A DNA stretch of 43,221 nucleotides. Origin: an uncultured Lachnospiraceae bacterium (GTDB lineage Bacteria; Bacillota; Clostridia; Lachnospirales; Lachnospiraceae). The notes beneath the pieces were generated by a model. It was not told where the DNA came from, did not search any database, and saw only the letters and a list, made by a program, of their open reading frames with translations. Where the stretch lies: positions 1 to 43,221 of the forward strand of contig CANQGL010000012.1 of the NCBI GenBank assembly GCA_947623185.1, in the 5' to 3' direction. A program made the position numbers and the translations under genes. Positions 33,611 to 41,665 of this stretch are shown piece by piece. Within the stretch, counting starts at the first letter, position 1. Each line of letters opens with the position of its first letter.

Positions 33611-33669
33611 AAAAAAGGCTCCTTTCCTTCGGGGAACCTTCGTTCCCTTTCGTTCTGGAGCCTAGTCTA
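33611..33669 (-). promoter_or_regulatory. structured htrA leader: hairpin covering the ribosome binding site, with T6
   Basis: On the minus strand AGGCTCC (33663... 33657 region) pairs with GGAGCCT (33622-33616). Inside lies a GGGAAC/GTTCCC hairpin (33632-33647) separated by a symmetric 9-by-9 internal loop. The 3' arm contains the GGAG of the htrA ribosome binding site and runs into six T right before the ATG. An extended -10-like TGCTAGACT lies just upstream (33672-33664). The element could be the SDR terminator, an attenuator or a translation switch. Confidence 0.5.
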
Positions 33670-33721
33670 GCAGTAAATTGTGTAATCTTTGTGTTTAATT
33701 TGGAAATGAAATGTGAAATCT

Positions 33722-34522
33722 TTACGGACGCAGTCCCATGCCGCCTTCAAGCGTAAGCGTCTCGCCGGTCATGTACTTGAAGTCCTCCATGGTGAGCTGA
33801 ACGCAGACGCGGCCGATCTCCTTCTCGGGATCTCCGTAATGGCCCGCCGGAGGCATCTTTACGTTCGCCTTGAACGCTTCCGGATATGCCTTCTCGAACT
33901 GCTCGAGCTGCGCCGTCCAGGCCAGCGGGCAGATCACGTTGACGTTGATGCCGTCCTTCGCCCACTCGGTCGCCGCCACACGGCTCAGGCCGCGGATCCC
34001 TTCCTTGGCCGCCGCGTACGCGCACTGACCGTAGTTTCCGAACAGCCCCGCGCCGGATGCGAAATTGATGACCGTCCCGCGGGACTTGACAAGGTACGGA
34101 TAGCACGCCTTCATATAGTAAAACGCGGCATAGAGGCCGGAATAAAGAGCCAGATCGAACTGCGCCGTCGTATGATCCGCCAGCGTGACGCCGGAAGCGG
34201 AAGCCTGCGCGTTATTGATCAGAACGTCGACTCCGCCGAATTCCGCGACGGTCTTTTCCACGACCATCTTTGCGGTCGCCTCATTGTCCGCGCCGGCGTT
34301 GATGTCGGCCTGGACAGGGAGGACCCTGATTCCGTAAAGGCGTTCCAGTTCTTCCTTCGCGTCTTCAAGTTTCTTCACATTGCGGCCGGTAATGACCAGA
34401 TTCGCGCCTTCCTTCGCGAACGCGGTGGCTATGCCGTATCCGATCGATCCGCTGCGTCCGTCGCTTAGGACCGCTCTTCCGCCGCCTGTGATGATTGCTG
34501 TCTTTCCAGCTAATGCCTTCAT
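33722..34522 (-). CDS. short-chain dehydrogenase/reductase with altered glycine motif
   Basis: This 266-residue SDR has the catalytic YAAAK motif and upstream Ser in NFASGAG, so it is probably active. Two features are unusual. The nucleotide-binding loop reads TGGGRAVLSDGRSGSIGYG, an insertion of about eight residues between the usual glycines, and the normally invariant NNAG is NNAQ. The C-terminal GETLTLEGGMG is typical. The substrate is unknown. It lies between uppP (39 bases upstream) and htrA, and its strong ribosome binding site is GGAGAGAGG. Confidence 0.87.
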   Translation of the reverse strand: MKALAGKTAIITGGGRAVLSDGRSGSIGYGIATAFAKEGANLVITGRNVKKLEDAKEELERLYGIRVLPVQADINAGADNEATAKMVVEKTVAEFGGVDVLINNAQASASGVTLADHTTAQFDLALYSGLYAAFYYMKACYPYLVKSRGTVINFASGAGLFGNYGQCAYAAAKEGIRGLSRVAATEWAKDGINVNVICPLAWTAQLEQFEKAYPEAFKANVKMPPAGHYGDPEKEIGRVCVQLTMEDFKYMTGETLTLEGGMGLRP

Positions 34523-34561
34523 GTTACCTCTCTCCTTCCATTGTATGCTTGAAAGAGCCCG

Positions 34562-35401
34562 TTACAGGCTCAACAGCGCCGTAAGGCCGAAGTAAACGAT
34601 CACGATCACGCCGAGGATGATCCGGTAATATCCGAAGAACCGGAAATCATGCTCCTTCACATAGCCCATCAGGAAACGGATCGAGACCATGGACACCGCG
34701 AACGAGATCAGCATCGCGGCCAGCATGTAAAACAATTCCAGCGGTGTGAACGCAAGTCCGTAATGGATTATTTTGAGCAGACTCGCGCCAAACATGACCG
34801 GAATCCCAAGGAAAAACGTAAATTCCGCCGCGGCCGTACGCGAACAGCCGAGCAGCATCGCGCCCAGGATCGTCGCGCCCGAGCGCGAAGTGCCGGGGAT
34901 CAGCGACAAAAGCTGGAACAGGCCGATGTAAAACGCGTTCAGATAACCGATCTGCGAAACCTTTTTGATCGGAAAATCCATAAACTGGTTGTGCTTTTCA
35001 AGCACGATGAACAGGATGCCGTAGATGATCAGCATAGCCGCGACCACGGGCGGATTGTAGAGGTAGGTGTCCAGGATCTCGTCGAGAAGGATGCCGACGA
35101 CCGCCGCGGGCAGGCAGGCGATAATGATCTTGAACCAGAGCTGCCAGGTCGCGTTGCGCTGCGCCTGCTTCTTGCGCGGATCGAAGGGGTTGAGCCTCCT
35201 GAAATAGAGGACCACGACCGCCATGATCGCGCCGAGCTGGATCACCACGCGGAAAACGTTCATGAAGTCCTCCGACGCGTTCAGGTTCACGATATTTTCA
35301 ACGATGATAAGGTGGCCGGTGCTGCTGATCGGAAGCCATTCCGTAAAGCCTTCCACCAGGCCGAATACCACGATCTTCAGAAATTCGATTACTGCGCTCA
35401 T
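34562..35401 (-). CDS. uppP: undecaprenyl-diphosphatase
   Basis: This 279-residue membrane phosphatase recycles undecaprenyl pyrophosphate to the carrier lipid for peptidoglycan and surface glycans. The family motifs EGFTEWLPISSTGHLI (17-32) and PGTSRSGATI, with the catalytic Glu/Ser/Arg residues, are intact, and about eight membrane segments follow. The start is the ATG at 35401, which forms an ATGA overlap with the ung stop; longer in-frame extensions run through ung and are not credible. It would supply carrier lipid for the glycan cluster at 7165-18532 as well as the wall. Confidence 0.95.
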   Translation of the reverse strand: MSAVIEFLKIVVFGLVEGFTEWLPISSTGHLIIVENIVNLNASEDFMNVFRVVIQLGAIMAVVVLYFRRLNPFDPRKKQAQRNATWQLWFKIIIACLPAAVVGILLDEILDTYLYNPPVVAAMLIIYGILFIVLEKHNQFMDFPIKKVSQIGYLNAFYIGLFQLLSLIPGTSRSGATILGAMLLGCSRTAAAEFTFFLGIPVMFGASLLKIIHYGLAFTPLELFYMLAAMLISFAVSMVSIRFLMGYVKEHDFRFFGYYRIILGVIVIVYFGLTALLSL

Positions 35402-36084
35402 TCTTTCACTCCCACATTCTCGATCTGCCAGTCGATCGGCGTAAGTCCGTTCTCCGTAAGATACCGGTTGGCGCGGCTGAACGGGCGGCTGCCGAAAAAG
35501 CCGCGGTACGCCGAAAGCGGGCTTGGATGAGGCGATTCGATGATAAGATGCTTCGGATTGTTCAGCATCGACTTTTTCATCTGCGCGGGCTTTCCCCAGA
35601 GGATAAAGACCATCGGTCTGTCCTGCCCGTTGAGGACCCGGATCGCCGCGTCGGTAAACTCCTCCCACCCGATGTTCTTATGGGAGTTGGCGGCGTGCGC
35701 GCGCACCGTGAGCACCGTGTTTAACAGCATGACGCCCTGATCGGCCCACTTTTTCAGATAGCCGTTGTCGGGGATATAGCATCCGCAGTCCTCGTGAAGT
35801 TCCTGATAGATATTGACGAGGGACGGCGGGATCGCGACATCCGGCTTCACCGAAAAGCACAGGCCGTGCGCCTGACCCGGTTCGTGGTACGGATCCTGGC
35901 CGAGGATCACGACCTTGACGTTCGCGAGCGGCGTGAAGCTGAACGCGTTGAAGATGTCGTCCGGCGCGGGATAGATCTCCCTCGTCCGGTACTCGTTCAT
36001 GACCGTATCGTAAAGTTTCCTGTAATAGGGTTTGCGGAACTCGCCGCTCAGGGGGCCGAGCCAGTCGTTGCTGATCGCTGCCAT
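35398..36084 (-). CDS. ung: uracil-DNA glycosylase
   Basis: This 228-residue family 1 enzyme removes uracil from DNA. The water-activating loop GQDPYHEPGQAHG (62-74, Asp64 catalytic) and the late HPSPLSAYRGFFGSRPF, which contains the conserved His and the DNA-intercalating segment, are present. It has its own good promoter and is translationally coupled to uppP by a four-base overlap. The start at 36084 is supported by ACGGAGGAAAG. Confidence 0.96.
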   Translation of the reverse strand: MAAISNDWLGPLSGEFRKPYYRKLYDTVMNEYRTREIYPAPDDIFNAFSFTPLANVKVVILGQDPYHEPGQAHGLCFSVKPDVAIPPSLVNIYQELHEDCGCYIPDNGYLKKWADQGVMLLNTVLTVRAHAANSHKNIGWEEFTDAAIRVLNGQDRPMVFILWGKPAQMKKSMLNNPKHLIIESPHPSPLSAYRGFFGSRPFSRANRYLTENGLTPIDWQIENVGVKE

Positions 36085-36119
36085 CGCTTTCCTCCGTATT
36101 TTTTCGCTCCGTTTTAAAC

Positions 36120-36148
36120 ATTATACAGAATCCGGACGGAATTTTCAA
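36120..36148 (-). promoter_or_regulatory. sigma-A promoter of ung-uppP
   Basis: TTGAAA (36148-36143) and a perfect TATAAT (36125-36120) on the minus strand are separated by 17 bases. The leader to the ung ATG is about 30 bases. Confidence 0.72.
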
Positions 36149-36173
36149 TAATCTGCCGCACAAAATTACGGAA

Positions 36174-36202
36174 TTGCATTTTACGCGGATTTCGGCTATA
36201 CT
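36174..36202 (+). promoter_or_regulatory. sigma-A promoter of the rRNA methyltransferase gene
   Basis: TTGCAT (36174-36179) and TATACT (36197-36202) are 17 bases apart, with AAAGGAGGA five bases before the ATG. It lies beside the divergent ung promoter in a 145-base gap. Confidence 0.65.
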
Positions 36203-36229
36203 GGCATTGCACCGGAAAGGAGGATCCGC

Positions 36230-37438
36230 ATGGAGCATACGCTCGCATCCGTTATGATCAGAAAGGGCGAAGCCCGCGCCCTAAAATCGGGAGGGCTCTG
36301 GATCTACGACAACGAGATCGACCGGATCGAAGGGGGCTTCGAAAACGGGGATCTGGTAAATGTTTTCGACTTTGACGGCTATCCGCTCGGGACCGGTTTC
36401 ATCAACACCCGCTCAAAGATCACCATCCGCATGATGTCGCGGAAACACGATACGGTGATCGACGGGGATTTTATCGAGATGCGCGTGAGGAACGCGTGGG
36501 AATACAGAAAAGCCGCGGTGGAGACCGAAAGCTGCCGCCTCGTCTTCGGGGAGGCCGATTTTCTGCCGGGCATCGTGATCGACAAATTTTCCGACGTGCT
36601 GGTGGTGGAATCCCTGGCGCTCGGCATCGACCGGCTCAAGCCGCTCATCCTGGAAAAGCTCATAAAGGTCCTGGCGGAAGACGGCGTTTCGGTCCGCGGC
36701 GTCTATGAGCGCAGCGACGCCAAGGTGCGCCTGCAGGAGGGGATGGAGCGCGCAAAGGGCTTCATCGGAGAGCCTTTCGATACGAAGGTCGAGATCGCCG
36801 AGAACGGCGTCCGCTATTATGTGGACGTCCGGGACGGCCAGAAGACCGGCTTTTTCCTCGATCAGAAATACAACCGGCTGGCGATCCGCCGGTTCTGTAA
36901 GGGCGGCCGCGTCCTCGACTGCTTTACGCACACCGGCTCCTTCGCGTTAAACGCAGGGATAGCCGGGGCCGCCGAGGTCCTGGGAGTGGACGCCTCCGGG
37001 ACCGGGATCGAACAGGCGCGGGAGAACGCCGCCTTAAACGGCCTGTCCGACCGCGTAACCTTCGTCACCGCGGACGTCTTCGACCTGCTGCCGGAACTCG
37101 ACAGAAAAGGCGAACGGTTCGATGTGGTGATCCTCGATCCGCCCGCCTTCACAAAATCCAGAAATTCGGTCAAAAACGCCATCCGCGGCTACCGCGAGAT
37201 CAATCTGCGCGGTATGAGGCTCGTAAAGGACGGCGGCTATCTTGCCACCTGCTCCTGCTCCCACTTCATGACGCCGGAGCTGCTCGCGAAGACGATCCGC
37301 GAGGCCGCCTCGGGCGCGCACAAACGTCTGCGCCAGGTCGAGTACCGCACGCAGGCCCCCGATCATCCGGTCCTCTGGGGGAACGAGGAGTCGTCCTACC
37401 TGAAATTTTTCATCTTTCAGGTGTGCGAGGAGCGTTAG
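36230..37438 (+). CDS. rlmI: 23S rRNA (cytosine-C5) methyltransferase, RlmI-type
   Basis: This 402-residue class I SAM methyltransferase has an N-terminal PUA-like RNA-binding domain (about 5-75, WIYDNEIDRIEGGF) and a C-terminal Rossmann domain with VLDCFTHTGSFALNA as motif I, ILDPPAFTKSR as motif IV and CSCSHF with the catalytic cysteine. E. coli RlmI methylates C1962 of 23S rRNA; the same target is likely but not certain. Its last 29 bases overlap the 3' end of the convergent histidine kinase gene, leaving no room for a terminator between them. Confidence 0.92.
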   Translation: MEHTLASVMIRKGEARALKSGGLWIYDNEIDRIEGGFENGDLVNVFDFDGYPLGTGFINTRSKITIRMMSRKHDTVIDGDFIEMRVRNAWEYRKAAVETESCRLVFGEADFLPGIVIDKFSDVLVVESLALGIDRLKPLILEKLIKVLAEDGVSVRGVYERSDAKVRLQEGMERAKGFIGEPFDTKVEIAENGVRYYVDVRDGQKTGFFLDQKYNRLAIRRFCKGGRVLDCFTHTGSFALNAGIAGAAEVLGVDASGTGIEQARENAALNGLSDRVTFVTADVFDLLPELDRKGERFDVVILDPPAFTKSRNSVKNAIRGYREINLRGMRLVKDGGYLATCSCSHFMTPELLAKTIREAASGAHKRLRQVEYRTQAPDHPVLWGNEESSYLKFFIFQVCEER

Positions 37439-39011
37439 CGTCCGCGGCCTGCGGTCCGGTCCCCGCGCCGTCCGTGCTGTCCGCCGTGAACCAGAACTCC
37501 ACGCCGTTATCCCAGTTTTTCACGCCGCACTCCTGATTGTGGGCGTCCATGACCGCCTTTACGATCGACAGGCCGATGCCGGTGCCGCCGTACGCGCGCG
37601 TCCTCGCCTTGTCGACCTTGTAAAACTTCGACCACAGGTTGGGAAGCGCCTCCTCGGGGATCGGTTCCCCGGTGTTGAAGACGGAGACGCGGACCGTCGC
37701 CTCGCGCCGCTCGACGCTTATGATGATCTTTTTCTCGCCCGCGGCGTGATGGATCGCGTTGCTCAGGTAGTTCGTGACGACCTGCTCGATCTTGAACTCG
37801 TCGGCCCAGACCCAGACCGGTCCCGGCTCGTTGAATATCGCGGTGATCCCGTTCTGTTCCAGCAGGATCTCGGAAGAATGCAGGACGCCGCGGATCATCT
37901 CCGCAATGTCGAACCGCTCGATCACGGGTCTGTCGTTCCCGCTCTCAAGCGAGGACAGCGTAAGGAGCTGTTTTACCAGCCGGTTCATCTTTCCGGCTTC
38001 GTCCACGATCACGTCGCAGTAATAATCGCGGCTCTCCTTGTCCTCGCCCATGCCTTCCTGGAGGCCCTCGGCGTATCCCTGTATCAGCGCGATCGGCGTC
38101 TTGAGTTCATGGGAGACATTGGCGATGAATTCCTTTCTCTTCTCGTCGATCTTCGTTTTCTCCTCAATGTCCTTCTGAAGCTGATTGTTGGCCGATTTCA
38201 GCTCGGCGATCGCCGTTTTCAGACGGTCGGACAGCGTGTTCATGCTCGTGCCGAGGATATCGATCTCCTCCGGATCGTGCCGGTCCGGCTCATACTTCGC
38301 CTCAAAATCCAGATTCGACATCTGTTCCGACAGGCTGGCTATCTTATAGATCGGCTTCGTCAGGCCCCGCGTCAGCAGATAGATCATGACGGCGCCCGCC
38401 AGGATCGCCAGGACACCTACATAGGTCAGGAACCGGTTGGACAGCGCCACGCTCTCGCCGATGCTGGAGAGCGGCGTGCTCATGATGAACGCCGTGCTGT
38501 TGTCGGAAAAGAAGCCCCAGCTTTCCAGATACATGCCGTTGCGGTACGGATCGAACGTCTGCTGGATGCGGTAGTTGGGGTACTCTTCAAGGACCTTGTA
38601 GCGCGAGCGCCCCTCGCTGCGTCCGAAGATATACCGGTCCATACGGTTTTTCAGAAAATTCGTGTCGCGGGAGGTCGAATAGACCGTTGTCTCCGCCGAA
38701 CTGTTGTCGATCATCAAAAGCGACACGTTTGCACTGTCGCTGTAGTCGCGGATCAGCTGCTGCAGGTTCCCCTCCACGACGCTCCCATCCGCGTTCTGTT
38801 CGCGTTTCATGGCTTCTTCGATCGAGATCCCGTTCTCATGATTCTCGCGGATCCGGTCGTCCACGGTCGTGTAGATCTCGTTCAGCGACCGGACCTTCTG
38901 GCTCACATAGTAGTCCTCAAGGTACCAGCGGTTCACGGCCCACACGACGGCCAGCATCAGCGTCATCAGGCCGATAAAGACGACCGTCAGTCTTGTACGG
39001 ATCGATCTCAT
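37410..39011 (-). CDS. membrane sensor histidine kinase
   Basis: This 533-residue kinase has an N-terminal membrane helix (about 8-28), an extracellular sensor of about 165 residues, a second helix near 195-215, a HAMP domain (about 217-270), HisKA with ANVSHELKTPIALIQGY (the His is the phosphorylation site) and a HATPase with GGTGIGLSIV. The arrangement is like Gram-positive envelope-stress or antibiotic-response kinases. It overlaps the stop of its regulator gene by four bases (ATGA). The stimulus cannot be told from sequence. Confidence 0.93.
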   Translation of the reverse strand: MRSIRTRLTVVFIGLMTLMLAVVWAVNRWYLEDYYVSQKVRSLNEIYTTVDDRIRENHENGISIEEAMKREQNADGSVVEGNLQQLIRDYSDSANVSLLMIDNSSAETTVYSTSRDTNFLKNRMDRYIFGRSEGRSRYKVLEEYPNYRIQQTFDPYRNGMYLESWGFFSDNSTAFIMSTPLSSIGESVALSNRFLTYVGVLAILAGAVMIYLLTRGLTKPIYKIASLSEQMSNLDFEAKYEPDRHDPEEIDILGTSMNTLSDRLKTAIAELKSANNQLQKDIEEKTKIDEKRKEFIANVSHELKTPIALIQGYAEGLQEGMGEDKESRDYYCDVIVDEAGKMNRLVKQLLTLSSLESGNDRPVIERFDIAEMIRGVLHSSEILLEQNGITAIFNEPGPVWVWADEFKIEQVVTNYLSNAIHHAAGEKKIIISVERREATVRVSVFNTGEPIPEEALPNLWSKFYKVDKARTRAYGGTGIGLSIVKAVMDAHNQECGVKNWDNGVEFWFTADSTDGAGTGPQAADANAPRTPER

Positions 39012-39688
39012 TGCCCGCTCACCTCGAGTTTATAGCCCATGCCCCAGATCGTGCGGATGTAATCGCCCTTGGGCCCGAGTTTGCTGCGCAGTTTCTTGAC
39101 GTGCGTATCGATCGTGCGCGCGTCGCCGAAATAGTCGTAATTCCAGACGTTGTTGAGGATCTTTTCGCGCGAGAGCGCGATCCCCTGGTTCTCCATAAAA
39201 TATGTCAGAAGTTCAAATTCCTTGTTGCTCAGTTCGACCGGAGCTCCGTCGACTGTGACCTCATGCGCTCCCTTGTCCACGCGGATCCCATCCGCCTCCA
39301 GGATCTCGCCGCTTCCCGCGGTCTGTCTGCGCAGGATCGCCTCGATGCGGGCCACGAGGATCTTCGGGCTGAACGGTTTTGAGATATACTCGTCCACTCC
39401 GAGCTCGAAACCCAGGAGCTCGTCCCGCTCCTCGGAGCGCGCGGTCAGCATGATGATCGGCACCTGCGAATAACGGCGGATGGTGCGGCACACCTCCCAT
39501 CCGTCCATCTTCGGCATCATAACGTCGAGGATCACCAGTCCGATCTCTTTATCCTGAAAGAAAATGTCGACGGCCTGTTCTCCGTCCTCCGCCTCCACCA
39601 CGCGGAACCCCTTGATCTGCAGAAAATCTTTGACGAGCTTGCGCATACGCGCCTCGTCGTCCACCATCAAAACTTTTACGGAATCCAT
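39008..39688 (-). CDS. OmpR/PhoB-family response regulator
   Basis: This 226-residue regulator has a receiver domain with VDDEARM at the start, the phospho-acceptor in VILDVMMPKMDGWE and the conserved Lys in ISKPFSPK, then a winged helix-turn-helix with RTIDTHVKKLRSKLG. It begins at the ATG at 39688, preceded by GGGGTGAG; an in-frame ATG 75 bases upstream is not supported by a ribosome binding site. It pairs with the kinase directly downstream. Targets are unknown. Confidence 0.94.
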   Translation of the reverse strand: MDSVKVLMVDDEARMRKLVKDFLQIKGFRVVEAEDGEQAVDIFFQDKEIGLVILDVMMPKMDGWEVCRTIRRYSQVPIIMLTARSEERDELLGFELGVDEYISKPFSPKILVARIEAILRRQTAGSGEILEADGIRVDKGAHEVTVDGAPVELSNKEFELLTYFMENQGIALSREKILNNVWNYDYFGDARTIDTHVKKLRSKLGPKGDYIRTIWGMGYKLEVSGQ

Positions 39689-39822
39689 AAACTCACCCCA
39701 CATTCTGCATTGCTCTGTACTTATTTTAACAAACCGTAAGAAAAAATTCCACCGGTTCACCAACTTTTCACAAAATTCGCAAAATGTTCGAAATCGGCGC
39801 GGTGAAGCGGTGGCTGCGCCTT

Positions 39823-40482
39823 CTATTCCGCCTGTATCAGCTTAAAGTGGTTCTTGCGAAACTCGATGATCCCGTCCCGCCGCATCCGGGAAAGCTCTTT
39901 CGACATGTTGGTCCGCTCGAGATTCAGGTAATCGGCGAGCTGCTGGCGGTCAAAGGGAATGTCGAACTCCGTGGAATGTTTCTGCAGCGATACGGCGTTT
40001 AAATACGACAGCAGCCTCCCCCGGCAGCTCTTGTGCGAGGTGTGGAAGCTGCGGCCTGAGAGCGCCAGATTTTTGTGGGACGAGATCATTAAAAGGTTCT
40101 TAAGCAGCTTTTCTTTCCATGCGGCTCGCGGCATATCCCGAAACAGGCGGCCGATGTGCAGAAACAGGATCCGGCAGTCCTCGTTCGCCTTCACGTCCAC
40201 CAGCAATACCTCGTCCGCAAGGAGCGCGTACGCTTCGGCAAAGACCTGACCCGGACCGGCAAGGCTTAGAATGGTGCAGTTTCCCCACACGTCGTTGCTC
40301 TCTATGGTCACGCTGCCGGACAGGACCAGCCCGATCCGGTCCGTCAGCTCTCCGGCGTGCAGGATCACGGTCCCCTTCGGATATGATTTTTCATGCGCGT
40401 TCAGGGCGGCGAGGCATTCTTTTCTCTCGTCCCCGGTCATTTCCCCAAACAGGACGCTTTTATTCAGAACGTCTGTGTTCAT
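39823..40482 (-). CDS. Crp/Fnr-family transcriptional regulator
   Basis: This 219-residue protein has a cyclic-nucleotide-type effector domain (about 15-125) and a C-terminal winged helix with QQLADYLNLERTNMSKELSRM as the recognition unit. There is no N-terminal cysteine cluster, so it is not a classic iron-sulfur FNR; the arginine that binds cAMP phosphate in CRP is not evident either. It is divergent from the ferredoxin gene, and a TGTGG-N6-CCACA palindrome lies between them. By position it resembles HcpR-like regulators of nitrosative or redox stress genes, but this is inference. Confidence 0.9.
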   Translation of the reverse strand: MNTDVLNKSVLFGEMTGDERKECLAALNAHEKSYPKGTVILHAGELTDRIGLVLSGSVTIESNDVWGNCTILSLAGPGQVFAEAYALLADEVLLVDVKANEDCRILFLHIGRLFRDMPRAAWKEKLLKNLLMISSHKNLALSGRSFHTSHKSCRGRLLSYLNAVSLQKHSTEFDIPFDRQQLADYLNLERTNMSKELSRMRRDGIIEFRKNHFKLIQAE

Positions 40483-40521
40483 CGTTTTTTCGCCCTCTTT
40501 ATTTTTCGCTTTCTCTCATAA

Positions 40522-40539
40522 ATGTGGTTAAAACCACAT
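40522..40539. promoter_or_regulatory. CRP-like operator between the regulator and ferredoxin genes
   Basis: ATGTGGTT and AACCACAT are perfect 8-base arms around AA, containing TGTGG-N6-CCACA, the spacing of Crp/Fnr sites. Its centre (40530.5) is 41.5 bases before the start predicted from the -10 box at 40560-40565, the exact class II activator position. Confidence 0.62.
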
Positions 40540-40559
40540 ACTTCTTTCCGACAGTATAC

Positions 40560-40565
40560 TATACT
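40560..40565 (+). promoter_or_regulatory. -10 box of the ferredoxin gene
   Basis: TATACT lies here, with an overlapping copy at 40555-40560. No consensus -35 is found 17 bases upstream, as expected for an activator-dependent promoter. AGGAGG at 40581-40586 is the ribosome binding site. Confidence 0.5.
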
Positions 40566-40594
40566 TGCATCAACAACACAAGGAGGAAACGAAT

Positions 40595-41332
40595 ATGATC
40601 AGAAAAATCATCCATATCGACGAAGAAAAATGCAACGGATGCGGCCTGTGCGCGAGCGCATGCCACGAAGGAGCGATCGACATCATAGACGGCAAGGCGA
40701 AGCTGGTTCGCGAGAGCTTCTGCGACGGTTTCGGCGACTGTCTGCCGCAGTGCCCGACAGGGGCGATCACGTTTGAGGAAAGAGAGGCGCCCGCCTACGA
40801 CGCGGCGGCCGTAAAGGCCGCGCAGGAGAGCAAGAACAAGGGCGGCGGGGATGCGAATCACGTTCATCAGGGAGTCGGCTGCCCCGGTTCGAGACTGATG
40901 CAGTTAAGAAACGATAAAGACGAGGAGGATCAGCCGAGCGTTCGGCCCGCTGTGGCCGCCGGACCGGTCTCGAGGCTGAACCAGTGGCCGTGCCAGATCA
41001 AGCTTCTTCCGACGCGGGCTCCTTTTTTCGACGGCGCAAAGCTTCTGATCGCCGCTGACTGCACCGCATACGCGTACGCCAACATGCACGAGGACTTCAT
41101 GAGAGGAAAGATCACCCTGATCGGGTGCCCGAAGCTGGATGACGTTGATTATTCAGAGAAGCTGACGGAGATCATCCGCGACAACGACGTGAAGAGCGTC
41201 ACGGTCGTCCGCATGGAGGTGCCGTGCTGCGGCGGCCTGCAGAGAGCGGCGGAAAATGCGCTGAAAAACAGCGGAAAATTTATTCCGTGGCAGGTCGTGA
41301 CGATCTCCCGGGACGGCAGGATCCTGGAGTGA
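40595..41332 (+). CDS. 4Fe-4S ferredoxin-type protein with cysteine-rich C-terminal domain
   Basis: This 245-residue protein starts at the ATG at 40595, which follows AGGAGG. The N-terminal domain has one canonical CxxCxxCxxxC cluster (13, 16, 19, 23) and a second site reading CDGFGDCLPQCP, with cysteines 43, 49 and 53 and a Phe where one cysteine would be. A linker rich in Gln, Asp and Glu follows. The C-terminal part (about 120-245) has further cysteines in WPCQIK, ADCTAY, GCPKLDD and VPCCGG and is not a standard ferredoxin. This two-part type often lies near hybrid-cluster protein or redox-stress genes. It ends in a strong terminator, so it is monocistronic. Confidence 0.9.
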   Translation: MIRKIIHIDEEKCNGCGLCASACHEGAIDIIDGKAKLVRESFCDGFGDCLPQCPTGAITFEEREAPAYDAAAVKAAQESKNKGGGDANHVHQGVGCPGSRLMQLRNDKDEEDQPSVRPAVAAGPVSRLNQWPCQIKLLPTRAPFFDGAKLLIAADCTAYAYANMHEDFMRGKITLIGCPKLDDVDYSEKLTEIIRDNDVKSVTVVRMEVPCCGGLQRAAENALKNSGKFIPWQVVTISRDGRILE

Positions 41333-41434
41333 GCCGTCGCGGGATTCCGATACTTGGGAATGTTTTGCTGTAAAAAAGAGGGGCGCGCCGCTTTGGCGGA
41401 GACTCATAAGGAAGTATAGAATATTTCCGGTAAA

Positions 41435-41465
41435 ACCGGCGTGGTGAGAGTCACGCCGGTTTTTC
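41435..41465 (+). terminator. intrinsic terminator after the ferredoxin gene
   Basis: ACCGGCGTG (41435-41443) pairs perfectly with CACGCCGGT (41452-41460) over an 8-base loop and is followed by TTTTC. Flanking AAAA and TTTT extend the stem. This is the clearest intrinsic terminator in the window. Confidence 0.88.
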
Positions 41466-41665
41466 TGTACTTAAAAGCGATGCCGGATCGGAAAGATGGA
41501 ATCCCGGAGGAATCCGCGGAAGAATCGGAATAGCCAATGACATTAGAGGAACGACGCTTTCCTGCGGAAATGAAAGACACCGGCATTGACATGGATGGCG
41601 GCAATCCGTATAATAGGTTATAAGAATATTCAACTTTTAGATTATTCATATTTGGAGACAATGGG
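41466..41665. other. gap between core chromosome and accessory segment
   Basis: Two short plus-strand open stretches, ending at 41531-41533 and 41621-41623, lack ribosome binding sites and look like gene remnants; the second encodes 28 residues ending GGNPYNRL. From about 41600 the DNA becomes visibly AT-richer. GGAG at 41654-41657 serves the next gene. No repeats or attachment site were recognised. Confidence 0.4.

Noticed and set aside
32180..33670. Plus-strand open frame of 496 codons antisense to htrA
   Set aside because: Shadow of htrA; its repetitive valine-arginine end only mirrors the coding repeats.
37539..39035. Plus-strand open frame of 498 codons antisense to the sensor kinase
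   Set aside because: Shadow frame with no start signal or recognisable domain.
39823..40482. Assignment of the regulator as an oxygen-sensing FNR
   Set aside because: The N-terminal cysteine cluster needed for an iron-sulfur centre is absent.
41537..41623. 28-codon plus-strand frame before the DUF6429-like gene
   Set aside because: No ribosome binding site; may be a decayed gene end, but too short to call.
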